Below are positions 44,196 through 52,344 of a stretch of 64,000 nt of DNA, in pieces. Each line of letters opens with the position of its first letter. The first letter of the stretch is position 1. The notes under the pieces were generated by a model. It saw nothing but the letters and a program-made list of their open reading frames with translations. It ran no database searches and was not told the DNA's origin. Origin of the DNA: Cohaesibacter gelatinilyticus. Lineage in GTDB: Bacteria > Pseudomonadota > Alphaproteobacteria > Rhizobiales > Cohaesibacteraceae. The position numbers were made by a program, and so were the translations under genes. The DNA lies in NCBI RefSeq assembly GCF_900215605.1, contig NZ_OBEL01000003.1, positions 124,001-188,000 on the forward strand, read 5' to 3'.

Positions 44196-44807
44196 ATGGC
44201 GATGACCATGGCAACTGAACCTAAAAAAACGGGCACAAGACGATCTGTTGGTGCACGCCGCAATCCTGAAACAGAAGCAGCTATTCTCAATGCCGCAGCA
44301 CAGTTGATTGCCGAAAAAGGCCTCGCCGGTTTCAACATGCAAGAAGTAGCGAAGAGAGCGAAGGCTGGTAAGGCAACATTGTATCGATGGTGGCCCACAC
44401 GTGGCGCACTTATTTTGGCAGTCTATAAAAGCCGCAAACCAAACTTTGTGTATAAAGACACCGGCTCCTTGCTGGGCGATTTAACCTGGTTTACCAACGA
44501 GCTTACCAATATTTGGAAAGGCGAGATCGGTGTCTTTTTCAAAGCCATTATTGCCGAAGCCCAATCAAACGCTGATATTGCCTTGTCTTTGGATACTTAT
44601 CGCAAGGAACGTCTGGATGGGTTGATTGATCTTTTCACCCGGGCCGAAAAGCGCGGTGAGTGTACAGAAATACCTGATCTGGCAATCAGAGCCGAGCTCC
44701 TCATGAGCTTTTTGTGGCAACGTCTCATGACAAACCAGCTGGATCAAGAATGCGAAACAATGATGAAGTTTCTCGCAGATCTTAATCAGCATTCTCCAAA
44801 CAAATAA
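44196..44807 (+). CDS. TetR family transcriptional regulator
   Basis: A 203-residue regulator. The N-terminal helix-turn-helix is TEAAILNAAAQLIAEKGLAG...FNMQEVAKRAKAGKATLYRWW, ending in the typical YRWWPTRGALILAVY. The C-terminal ligand domain is unassigned; a C-terminal TetR_C_16-like fold is possible. The start is uncertain among ATG 44196, 44202 and 44208; none has a strong ribosome site. It is divergent from the small membrane protein and probably autoregulated through the palindrome. Confidence 0.88.
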   Translation: MAMTMATEPKKTGTRRSVGARRNPETEAAILNAAAQLIAEKGLAGFNMQEVAKRAKAGKATLYRWWPTRGALILAVYKSRKPNFVYKDTGSLLGDLTWFTNELTNIWKGEIGVFFKAIIAEAQSNADIALSLDTYRKERLDGLIDLFTRAEKRGECTEIPDLAIRAELLMSFLWQRLMTNQLDQECETMMKFLADLNQHSPNK

Positions 44808-44831
44808 CCCCCCGCAAAATTGGCGAGGGGT
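44807..44831. terminator. Weak hairpin between convergent genes
   Basis: ACCCCCCGC (44807-44815) and GCGAGGGGT (44823-44831) pair with one mismatch; no T run follows. Confidence 0.4.
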
Positions 44832-44858
44832 CGAAAATATCCACTATCCCAAAAGACC

Positions 44859-45326
44859 TTACTTCACCTTGGTGAAATCCTCATGGATGCCGACACTGAC
44901 ACGCACATTGGCGGTGCTGCTGATGCCAGACACTTGCGCAATCTTTTCTTGCTGGCTGCCAGATGGACTATTCCACTGCAGTTCAAGCCAGTTGCGCTCC
45001 TGACCCAGATCCACCAGAGCTTCGATCATGGCTTTGGTAATGCCATTGTTGCGGAAATCCTGGCCAACGAACAAAACATCGACATGACCAACGCGCTTGC
45101 CGGAGACGGTTTCTGGCAAATCGAAGAAAGTCGCAAAAGCAGCCATTTCATCGCCGCGAAAAGCGCCCAGAACTTCTGCCGTGCGGTCATTCAGCAGTGT
45201 TTCAGCATAATAAAGATCCGGTTGGCGCGGAGCACCACGTTTACGCTCTTGTGCGTGGGCGGAAATCAACGGAGCCAAGCCCGCAGCTGCATCCTGATCC
45301 AGAATTTTTGTTGTAATCTTGCTCAT
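44859..45326 (-). CDS. GNAT family N-acetyltransferase
   Basis: A 155-residue acetyltransferase. The acetyl-CoA motif A region is HVDVLFVGQDFRNNGITKAMIEAL, in which the usual RGxGxG/A loop reads FRNNGITK; the following W-L-E-L-Q-W strand and the C-terminal ELQWNSPSGSQQEK block fit the fold. The substrate is unknown. ATG 45326 is the only sensible start. Convergent with the TetR gene. Confidence 0.85.
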   Translation of the reverse strand: MSKITTKILDQDAAAGLAPLISAHAQERKRGAPRQPDLYYAETLLNDRTAEVLGAFRGDEMAAFATFFDLPETVSGKRVGHVDVLFVGQDFRNNGITKAMIEALVDLGQERNWLELQWNSPSGSQQEKIAQVSGISSTANVRVSVGIHEDFTKVK

Positions 45327-45511
45327 ATATCTACCGCTTGGTTGAGGTCTTCACATCAGCATGGCCAGCCAATGAGTGCTGGTTCAAATCAATCTATCGC
45401 AAAGCCTAGCAATCTTTGAGAGATGAACACAGGACTTAACGCAATGTCACACAAAGAATTGATAGTTTTGCACCATTGATCCAGACCTTTAGCCCTTTCA
45501 GCAGACACAAA

Positions 45512-45539
45512 AAAGCCGGACTACAACGAGCCCGGCTTT
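45512..45539 (-). terminator. Intrinsic terminator of leuC
   Basis: AAAGCCGG (45512-45519) pairs with CCGGCTTT (45532-45539); on the minus strand it is followed by T6 just after the leuC stop. Confidence 0.85.
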
Positions 45540-45563
45540 GAAATCTCTGAAATCTGGAACCAA

Positions 45564-46970
45564 TTAGTCCAGATCGCGCACATCAATGAAGTGCCCCACA
45601 ACAGCCGCAGCGGCGGCCATGGCCGGAGACACCAGATGGGTGCGGCCTTTGAAGCCCTGACGGCCTTCAAAGTTACGGTTGGAAGTGGATGCACAACGCT
45701 CGCCCGGGGCAAGCTTGTCAGCATTCATGGCCAGACACATGGAACAGCCAGGCTCACGCCATTCACAGCCAGCCTCGATGAAGATCTTGTCCAGACCTTC
45801 TTCTTCAGCCTGATCCTTCACCAGACCAGAGCCTGGAACGATCATGGCATGAATGCCGTCTTTGATCTTGCGGCCTTTCAGAATCTCGGCAGCTGCACGG
45901 AAATCCTCGATACGGCCATTGGTGCAAGAACCGATGAAGATGCGATCAATCTTGATGTCGGTCATCTTGGTATTTGGCTCGAGACCCATATAGTCCAGCG
46001 CACGCCTAACAGCAGTACGGCGACCTTCATCTTCGATTTTTTCCGGATCCGGCGTAGCACCATCAATGGTCACCACATTTTCAGGGCTGGTACCCCAGGA
46101 AACAATCGGAGGCAGGGAAGCTGCATCCAATGTCACCACGGTATCAAAGTCAGCACCTTCGTCGGTAAACAGGGTCTTCCACCATTGAACAGCCTTGTCC
46201 CAATCAGCGCCCTTGGGCGCCTTTGGACGACCTTGGATATAATCGAAGGTCTTCTCATCCGGAGCAATCAGGCCAGCGCGTGCACCGCCTTCAATCGCCA
46301 TGTTACAAACGGTCATACGACCTTCCATGGACAGATCGCGAATAGCTTCACCACAGAATTCAATCACGTGACCGGTGCCGCCAGCAGTACCAATCTTGCC
46401 GATGATGGCCAGAACGATGTCTTTAGCAGTCACGCCTTCACCAAGCTTACCAGTGACTTCCACTTTCATGTTCTTGGCTTTTTTCTGCACCAAGGTCTGG
46501 GTAGCCAACACATGCTCAACTTCAGACGTACCGATACCGTGAGCCAGTGAACCGAATGCACCATGAGTGGAGGTATGAGAGTCACCACAAACAATAGTCA
46601 TACCAGGCAGGGTGAAGCCCTGCTCGGGACCAACGATGTGAACAACACCCTGGCGCTTGTCCAGCTCATCATAATATTCAACGCCAAACTCGGCAGCGTT
46701 GGCTGCAAGGGTTTCGACCTGCAGTCTGGATTCCGGATCATCAATGCCCTGACTACGGTCAGTGGTCGGCACATTGTGGTCAACAACAGCCAAAGTCCGT
46801 TGAGGCGCGCGCACCTGGCGCTTTGCCATACGAAGACCTTCAAAGGCCTGCGGAGACGTCACTTCATGCACGAGATGACGGTCGATATACAACAGACAGG
46901 TGCCATCTTCCTGTTGATCAGCCACATGGGCGTCCCAGATTTTGTCATAAAGGGTCTTAGCTGCAGACAT
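45564..46970 (-). CDS. leuC: 3-isopropylmalate dehydratase large subunit
   Basis: A 468-residue [4Fe-4S] isomerase of leucine biosynthesis, acting in the cytosol with LeuD (not in this window). The three cluster cysteines are seen in [16 protein letters not shown] and [15 protein letters not shown]. Substrate and cluster motifs [22 protein letters not shown] and [11 protein letters not shown] are intact. ATG 46970 gives the normal start [17 protein letters not shown]. It is the last gene of the conserved ffh-rpsP-rimM-trmD-rplS-leuC order. Confidence 0.97.
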   Translation of the reverse strand: MSAAKTLYDKIWDAHVADQQEDGTCLLYIDRHLVHEVTSPQAFEGLRMAKRQVRAPQRTLAVVDHNVPTTDRSQGIDDPESRLQVETLAANAAEFGVEYYDELDKRQGVVHIVGPEQGFTLPGMTIVCGDSHTSTHGAFGSLAHGIGTSEVEHVLATQTLVQKKAKNMKVEVTGKLGEGVTAKDIVLAIIGKIGTAGGTGHVIEFCGEAIRDLSMEGRMTVCNMAIEGGARAGLIAPDEKTFDYIQGRPKAPKGADWDKAVQWWKTLFTDEGADFDTVVTLDAASLPPIVSWGTSPENVVTIDGATPDPEKIEDEGRRTAVRRALDYMGLEPNTKMTDIKIDRIFIGSCTNGRIEDFRAAAEILKGRKIKDGIHAMIVPGSGLVKDQAEEEGLDKIFIEAGCEWREPGCSMCLAMNADKLAPGERCASTSNRNFEGRQGFKGRTHLVSPAMAAAAAVVGHFIDVRDLD

Positions 46971-47465
46971 TGCTTTCTATCAGTCCTCTAGAGAGTGTTG
47001 ATGAAAGGCCGGCAATTGCGCTCCATTCCAAAGCATGTGTTTTGCCTTGTGGGAGCTCAATATCACTTGGCATATCGGGATTGGTCCATCCCCGCCAGCG
47101 GGCCTAAAATGTGTTGGCACTGTATTGCGATAGAATGAGGGCCAACGTCAAGCAATATCCGACAAGAAATGCATTCCCAGACGAATGTTTTATCCAAAAG
47201 GGCAGTCGATATCGCTCATTAAAACCTCTGCATTATGAGGATTTTTGTGATCTGACGCGAAAATGTGAAGCTGAGGATCGGAACATAGGCGAACCTATTT
47301 GAGAACCGGAAGCGAACATTGACAAAGTCAGAGTGCAAAAAGACCATTATGCAGAGGTCTTTCATTTTCGATTATCCTATAAATAGGCCTTGTGCGCAAA
47401 GAAAAAAGGCCTGACACCAATTTGGTATCAGGCCTTTGAATTCACAATGGAATAGAGATCTATTC
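46971..47465 (-). other. Gap between rplS and leuC
   Basis: A 495-bp gap on the minus strand. The rplS terminator lies at 47405-47437, and the rest should contain the leuC promoter and leader. I searched for a leucine-rich leader peptide and found none. A short plus-strand frame at 47111-47302 has no family resemblance. Confidence 0.6.
47402..47437 (-). terminator. Intrinsic terminator of rplS
   Basis: AAAGGCCTGA (47405-47414) pairs with TCAGGCCTTT (47428-47437), with ACC/GGT inside; the minus strand continues in T6. Confidence 0.88.
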
Positions 47466-47930
47466 CTATTCTGCTTCTTTGGCAACCTTAGCAGCTTCCT
47501 TGGCAGCTTTGGCAGCTTCCTTTTCTGCAGCAACCTTGGCTTTCGCGACGTCGTTAAGTTTACGAGCGCGAGAGTTGGAAGCTTCAACGATACGAGCAGA
47601 TTTACCGCGACGGCCACGCAGATAGTACAGTTTCGCACGACGAACTTTACCGCGGCGAACAATATCCAGGCTATCAATCATTGGTGAGAACAGTGGGAAC
47701 ACACGTTCCACGCCTTCACCATAGGAGATTTTACGAACAGTGAAGCTTTCGTTCACGCCGCCGCCGGAACGGGCAATGCAAACGCCTTCATAGGCCTGTA
47801 CACGGGTACGGGTACCCTCGGTCACACGTACGTTTACGCGAACGGTGTCACCTGGGGAGAATTCTGGGATTTCACGCTTGGCAGCAATTTCTGCCATTTG
47901 CTCTTGCTCGAGCTGCTGAATGATATTCAT
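47466..47930 (-). CDS. rplS: 50S ribosomal protein L19
   Basis: A 154-residue ribosomal protein at the 30S-50S interface. The core [35 protein letters not shown] and [22 protein letters not shown] is intact (positions about 20-115). The C terminus carries an Ala/Lys-rich extension of about 35 residues ([20 protein letters not shown]) common in Alphaproteobacteria. Start ATG 47930 ([15 protein letters not shown]) is the family start; the longer frame to 48014 is rejected. Normally next to trmD; here separated by accessory genes. Confidence 0.96.
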   Translation of the reverse strand: MNIIQQLEQEQMAEIAAKREIPEFSPGDTVRVNVRVTEGTRTRVQAYEGVCIARSGGGVNESFTVRKISYGEGVERVFPLFSPMIDSLDIVRRGKVRRAKLYYLRGRRGKSARIVEASNSRARKLNDVAKAKVAAEKEAAKAAKEAAKVAKEAE

Positions 47931-48186
47931 GATATTCACTCTTGTTGTATAGTTACGCCCAGAGCGTCCAATGCAGTCCCACCGAGCTGTTTCAGCTGGC
48001 TCGATTTGCCACAAGGGCCGGTTCGCCGTACTTGTTGGAATACAGATTGGCGTTCTTTAGCCAAACTCTACACCTTTGTCACCCCCAAAAGTGACTCAAA
48101 TCCGCGCTTTTTCGCGCTTTTTTGCAATTTGTAGCCACAAAGTTTCGAATCTAGCCAATGAGGCATTTTCAAAGGCGGTTTTCACC

Positions 48187-48501
48187 CTACTTACGCTCCA
48201 GCCACCATTGATGCATCGCTTCAAACACGGGTTTGAGGGCCAACCCATCTTCAGTCGCGCTATATTCCACGCGTGGCGGGACCTCAGCGAAGACTTCACG
48301 GTGGATCAATCCGTCTGCTTCCAGCTCACGCAATTGCTTGGTCAGCATGGTTTGGGTGATGCCCTCGACTTCCCGACGCAATTCACCAAAGCGTTTGGTT
48401 TCCTTGAAAATCAGTGTTTTCAGGATCGATAATTTCCACTTGCCACCAATCATCGAGAAAATAATTGGTGCCGGGCATAGAGCATCTTGTTCGGCATCCA
48501 T
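48187..48501 (-). CDS. HxlR family transcriptional regulator
   Basis: A 104-residue winged-helix regulator of the HxlR (MarR-like) family. It contains CPAPIIFSMIGGKWKLSILKTL, with the Cys often used to sense reactive species, then FGELRREVEGITQTMLTKQL and GLIHREVFAEVPPRVEYSAT. Start is uncertain: ATG 48501 (MDAEQDALC) is called, while a TTG at 48531 is an alternative. It is divergent from the YCII-like gene, which is the probable target. Confidence 0.88.
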   Translation of the reverse strand: MDAEQDALCPAPIIFSMIGGKWKLSILKTLIFKETKRFGELRREVEGITQTMLTKQLRELEADGLIHREVFAEVPPRVEYSATEDGLALKPVFEAMHQWWLERK

Positions 48502-48656
48502 GGCAGATTTATCCAATAGTATGTTTTTCAATGCTTAGTACGAAAAAACTGCCTACTTTTCAACTTGGAGCAATATTGCAATCATTGAGCAAGATGACCT
48601 GCGCAGTCACATCTAACCATCTTACACAGACATTCTCAGATCATCAGGATTGCCAA

Positions 48657-48962
48657 ATGAACATCATGCACATCATTCTTTTGAAATTCGGCCCCAATAA
48701 ATCCGATGCCACAAACCATATGGCTGCCCACAATGCCTGGATAGCAAAAGGCATCAGTGATGGAATCTTCCAATGCGTCGGATCACTCGATAGCGGCGGT
48801 GGATGCATTCTGGCCAAGGGTGAAGACAGAGAGACGATAGAGCAAAGGGTCAAGAAAGATCCGTTTGTTCAGCAAAATATTGTCGAGCCAGAGATATTTG
48901 AGGTTGACGTCAAACGAACGTCCCCTGACTGGACCCATCTTTTCGCGCCTGCTCTGAATTGA
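48657..48962 (+). CDS. YCII-related domain protein
   Basis: A 101-residue protein of the YciI-like family. The pattern HIILLKFGPNK, the AAHNAWIAKGISDGIFQCVG block and VKKDPFVQQNIVEPEIFEVD fit the fold, but the overall match is weaker than for the YciI at 42420. Such proteins may be monooxygenase- or hydrolase-like; function unknown. Start ATG 48657; the longer frame to 48465 lies in the HxlR intergenic region. The likely target of the divergent HxlR regulator. Confidence 0.75.
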   Translation: MNIMHIILLKFGPNKSDATNHMAAHNAWIAKGISDGIFQCVGSLDSGGGCILAKGEDRETIEQRVKKDPFVQQNIVEPEIFEVDVKRTSPDWTHLFAPALN

Positions 48963-49044
48963 TCTTTCCGGACGACATGAAAGAATGCTAAGCAGTAAGC
49001 GTATAATCACGACCATTTCCCTACCAATTTCAAAGTTTACAACA

Positions 49045-49857
49045 ATGCAAAGCATTCTTTCTTTTAGTCCTTCTATCACCCAAGACATTGAAGCTGTCAT
49101 CAAGGAAAAACTCGCTACTATTGAGAGGGATCACAATGTCCGCATTCTCTTTGCCATTGAGAGTGGAAGTCGTGCTTGGGGCTTTCCTTCCCCTGACAGC
49201 GATTATGATGTTCGCTTCATCTATGCGCATCACCCTGACTGGTATTTGAGCATTGAACCGGGTCGAGACGTGATCGAGCTGCCAATCGAGGGAGATTGGG
49301 ACATCAATGGGTGGGATATCCGCAAAGCCTTGGGATTGCTGATCAGATCCAACCCAGTTTTGCTGGAATGGCTTACCAGCCCAATTCACTATGTTTGGAA
49401 TGAGACAATCTGCAATCACTTGCTCCAATTTGCGGGCAAGACCACATTCGGGGAATCATGCCTGCATCACTACCGAAATCTGGCTAAAAAGCAGTGGGAC
49501 AAGCATATAGGAGAGAAGCCGGATGTCTCGCTCAAGAAGTATTTTTACGTCTTGCGGCCCGCTTTGGTCATTTCCTGGATCAGACAAAATCCGACCCTGG
49601 TACCACCAATGAACCTGCAAGATCTCATTGCCGGTCAAGATTTGAGTACGGACCTCATTGAGCAGATAGGTCGATTGCTGGTATTGAAATCCGCCACCAA
49701 AGAAATTGGTAGCGGCGACCGTCTCCCGATCATCGATGCATTCATTCACGAGCAAATCGCCTGGACTGATACAATTGCAAGGGAAGACAAGCGATCAGAC
49801 TTGCGGGCAGAAGCCGATGAGCTTCTAAGAGCAATCGTCAAGGGATCGATAGTCTGA
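49045..49857 (+). CDS. Nucleotidyltransferase, RlaP/YcgL-like
   Basis: A 270-residue protein of the polymerase-beta-like nucleotidyltransferase superfamily (COG3541, RlaP/YcgL). The catalytic motif is IESGSRAWGFPSPDSDYDVRF with the GS pair and the D-x-D metal ligands; ELPIEGDWDINGWDIRKALG and the C-terminal helical part follow. Some members are linked to RNA repair or to toxin-antitoxin-like pairs, but no ligase or partner is adjacent here. ATG 49045 is the first good start; a longer frame to 48985 has no ribosome site. Confidence 0.85.
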   Translation: MQSILSFSPSITQDIEAVIKEKLATIERDHNVRILFAIESGSRAWGFPSPDSDYDVRFIYAHHPDWYLSIEPGRDVIELPIEGDWDINGWDIRKALGLLIRSNPVLLEWLTSPIHYVWNETICNHLLQFAGKTTFGESCLHHYRNLAKKQWDKHIGEKPDVSLKKYFYVLRPALVISWIRQNPTLVPPMNLQDLIAGQDLSTDLIEQIGRLLVLKSATKEIGSGDRLPIIDAFIHEQIAWTDTIAREDKRSDLRAEADELLRAIVKGSIV

Positions 49858-49900
49858 CGTACTATTTGAGACTAGCTGGAAACGTGTTTAGTGCGCTTCT

Positions 49901-49926
49901 CGTTGGATTGGTTTCACAATCCAACG
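49901..49926. terminator. Hairpin downstream of the nucleotidyltransferase gene
   Basis: CGTTGGATTG (49901-49910) pairs perfectly with CAATCCAACG (49917-49926) around a 6-nt loop. The T run is absent; it probably ends the plus-strand transcript. Confidence 0.5.
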
Positions 49927-49950
49927 CAAAAGATTCGCACCAGCAAAGAG

Positions 49951-49996
49951 TTTAGAGCCTGTGTGATGAATGCAATTCATTCCAACAGGCTCTAAA
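49951..49996 (-). terminator. Hairpin at the end of the trmD operon
   Basis: TTTAGAGCCTGT (49951-49962) pairs perfectly with ACAGGCTCTAAA (49985-49996), and ATGAAT/ATTCAT continue inside. It lies immediately after the trmD-cupin stop; there is only a weak T tail. Confidence 0.6.
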
Positions 49997-50000
49997 AGCT

Positions 50001-51125
50001 CTATTCTTCCAGATTTTCCTGAATAATTTCGTTGGAGACATGAATATCGATTGTCTCCAAACCATCTGAGCCCACGCTTTCAAATTTGTGGGGCATATTG
50101 GCGGGAGCAAAAACAATCTGGCCCTCTTCCGCCTCTATTGTTTCCCCATCAACCGTGAATAGCGCTTTTCCCTTACGTATGATGAAGACTTCATCATATG
50201 GGTGACGATGAAGTTGCGGCCCCTTGCCAGCCTCATCCGTTGAGAAAAATATCACGGATGCGTTTGTTCCAAAAACAAGACCATCAAACTTGCCGCTCCA
50301 AACGTCCGGCTTTCTGGCCCAATTTGATCGATCAAGGATAGCAGCTCCGCCCTCGCCAATTATTGAAGCAAAATTCTTGCTTTTTTTACCTGAGGATTGT
50401 TTTTCCAGAGCTGCCCAAGCGGCATATAGGTCGGGACGGCGCTCACGGGTCAGCTCGATTGACTGTTCCTTGCGCCATTTGGCAATCTTGCCATGATGGC
50501 CAGAGGTCAGGATTTCCGGGATTTCCTGGCCTTCCCAAACGGTTGGGCGGGTATAATGCGGATATTCCAGAAGGCCGCTTTCAAAGCTCTCCTCTTCACC
50601 GCTTTCCACCTTGCCCATCACACCGGGCAGAAGACGAACCACAGCATCCATTAGCACCATGGCACCCAGCTCTCCGCCAGAGAGGATATAGTCGCCAATG
50701 GAAATCTCTTCCAGCTCGCGACTATCAATAACGCGCTGGTCAACACCCTCGAAACGCCCGCAAAGCAGAATGGCTCCACCAGCGTCTTTCAGTTCGCGTA
50801 CTTTTTCTTGCGTTAGCGGTTTGCCACGAGGAGACAGCAGGATACGAGGGCGGGTATCCCCCTCACCGGTCACATGATCAATTGCACTGCCAATCACATC
50901 AGGACGCAGAACCATGCCGGCCCCACCACCAGATGGCGTATCATCGACATTGCGATGCTTACCTTCGGCAAAATCGCGAATGTGAACAGCTTCCAAAGAC
51001 CAGAGCCCTTTTTCCATCGCACGCCCGGCAAGTGATGTTCCGAGCGGTCCTGGAAACATATCCGGATAAAGGCTCAAAATGGTGGCTTTCCAAGGGGCTG
51101 CGCTGTCTTTGTCCTGCTCACTCAT
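50001..51125 (-). CDS. trmD: tRNA (guanine-N1)-methyltransferase fused to a cupin domain
   Basis: TrmD methylates G37 of tRNAs in the cytosol and is essential in most bacteria. Here it is 374 residues instead of about 230-250. Residues 1 to about 245 are normal Trm[62 protein letters not shown] and [20 protein letters not shown] are present. A linker [20 protein letters not shown] leads to a cupin at about 262-374 with [19 protein letters not shown] (His306, His308, Glu312) and [16 protein letters not shown] (His346). No in-frame start exists between the two parts. Start ATG 51125, 11 bp after rimM. A7 run at 50381-50387 encodes the junction Lys-Lys. Confidence 0.93.
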   Translation of the reverse strand: MSEQDKDSAAPWKATILSLYPDMFPGPLGTSLAGRAMEKGLWSLEAVHIRDFAEGKHRNVDDTPSGGGAGMVLRPDVIGSAIDHVTGEGDTRPRILLSPRGKPLTQEKVRELKDAGGAILLCGRFEGVDQRVIDSRELEEISIGDYILSGGELGAMVLMDAVVRLLPGVMGKVESGEEESFESGLLEYPHYTRPTVWEGQEIPEILTSGHHGKIAKWRKEQSIELTRERRPDLYAAWAALEKQSSGKKSKNFASIIGEGGAAILDRSNWARKPDVWSGKFDGLVFGTNASVIFFSTDEAGKGPQLHRHPYDEVFIIRKGKALFTVDGETIEAEEGQIVFAPANMPHKFESVGSDGLETIDIHVSNEIIQENLEE

Positions 51126-51136
51126 GACTATGGCCC

Positions 51137-51760
51137 TTAATTCTGATCTGCTTTCAGCTCATCAGACAAATGAGACAGATCAGCCGCCTGCCCTTCTTTG
51201 CGCTTCTCCGCAGCGTCATCCCCATCCAGAAAGCCTTCTGGCAATACGATCACAACTTTGCTGTTTGCGATATCGATTGTCGGTACGACTTCCTTGGTGA
51301 AAGGCAGTAAAATGCTTTTGCCGCTCTTTGGCGCAACATCAAGCAATTCACCCGCGCCAAAATCATGCACAGCCAGAACAGTGCCAAAATCGGAACCGTC
51401 TTCCAGCTCGGCCCGCAAACCCATGAGATCGGAATGATAGAATTCTTCTTCTTCCAGTTCAGGTAGTTTGTCCCGATCAATATAGAGCTTGGTACCATTC
51501 AGGCTTTCGGCATCATTGCGAGAGGTAATTTCCGCAAAACGAACAATGAAGACAGTCTTTTGCGGCCGGGCAGACAATGCCTTGAAAGAGCGACTTCCGT
51601 CTGCGCTATGGAGTGGACCATAAGCTTTCAGGCTATCAGGATCGTCAGAAAACAATTTCACCCGCACATCACCGCGCACCCCATTGGGCGCACCGATTTG
51701 TGCAATACAGACTTTGCCTTCCGGCTCTTTGGCAGCATTTTTTGCCATGAGGAGATCCAT
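51137..51760 (-). CDS. rimM: Ribosome maturation factor RimM
   Basis: A 207-residue 16S rRNA processing factor that helps assemble the 30S head and binds S19. It has the N-terminal barrel [20 protein letters not shown] and the PRC-barrel block [20 protein letters not shown], with [25 protein letters not shown] Lys/Asp-rich tail follows the domains. ATG 51760 is called; ATG 51748 (MAKNAAKE) is an alternative, and neither has a clear ribosome site. Second-to-last of the rpsP-rimM-trmD set. Confidence 0.93.
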   Translation of the reverse strand: MDLLMAKNAAKEPEGKVCIAQIGAPNGVRGDVRVKLFSDDPDSLKAYGPLHSADGSRSFKALSARPQKTVFIVRFAEITSRNDAESLNGTKLYIDRDKLPELEEEEFYHSDLMGLRAELEDGSDFGTVLAVHDFGAGELLDVAPKSGKSILLPFTKEVVPTIDIANSKVVIVLPEGFLDGDDAAEKRKEGQAADLSHLSDELKADQN

Positions 51761-51805
51761 CCTGAAGCAAGAGGAGAAAAGGGCTCATACACCCTTATCA
51801 GAATC

Positions 51806-51841
51806 AAAAAGGGAGTCCTGACGTCAAGCCAGAACTCCCTT
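51806..51841 (-). terminator. Hairpin between rpsP and rimM
   Basis: AAGGGAGT (51809-51816) pairs with ACTCCCTT (51834-51841); on the minus strand T5 follows. It may be a partial terminator that lowers rimM-trmD expression relative to rpsP. Confidence 0.75.
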
Positions 51842-51854
51842 GAAAAAGCAGATC

Positions 51855-52232
51855 TTATTCTGCGGAAGCAGCTTCTGCAGCAGCGGCAGCAGCTTCTTCT
51901 TCTTTCATGCGCTTCTCTTCGAGACGCTCTTTCGCTTTCGCACCCATTTCAGCTTTCTTAGGGTTGTTGCGAGCAGGACGCTTGGCGATACCGGCAGCAT
52001 CCAGGAAGCGAAGAACACGATCGGTAGGCTGTGCGCCCTGTTTGATCCAATGTTCGATGCGATCAATTTTCAGAACAACGCGCTCATCGGAATCTTTTGA
52101 CAGCAGTGGGTTGTAAGAACCAACTTTCTCGATGAAACGACCATCGCGAGGAGAGCGAACGTCAGCAATAACGATACGGTAGTAAGGACGTTTTTTGGAG
52201 CCACCACGAGCCAGACGAATTTTAAGAGCCAT
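51855..52232 (-). CDS. rpsP: 30S ribosomal protein S16
   Basis: A 125-residue ribosomal protein. The N-terminal [20 protein letters not shown] and the [18 protein letters not shown] signature are intact, as is the [17 protein letters not shown] block. The C terminus has an Ala/Glu-rich extension ([14 protein letters not shown]) typical of Alphaproteobacteria. ATG 52232 follows AAAGGAAATTCA. It stands between ffh and rimM as expected. Confidence 0.97.
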   Translation of the reverse strand: MALKIRLARGGSKKRPYYRIVIADVRSPRDGRFIEKVGSYNPLLSKDSDERVVLKIDRIEHWIKQGAQPTDRVLRFLDAAGIAKRPARNNPKKAEMGAKAKERLEEKRMKEEEAAAAAAEAASAE

Positions 52233-52344
52233 TGAATTTCCTTTCGAAGTTCGGCGTATTTTTGAAGGCCAACTTTTTATTCTGCCGGATCATCCGGTCT
52301 TGACCTCTTTGTTTCTTGCCAAAGAGAAGTAGAGATACTTGTCC

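Noticed and set aside
46971-47404. Leucine leader peptide for attenuation of leuC
   Set aside because: No short frame with a run of Leu codons and a following alternative hairpin was found.
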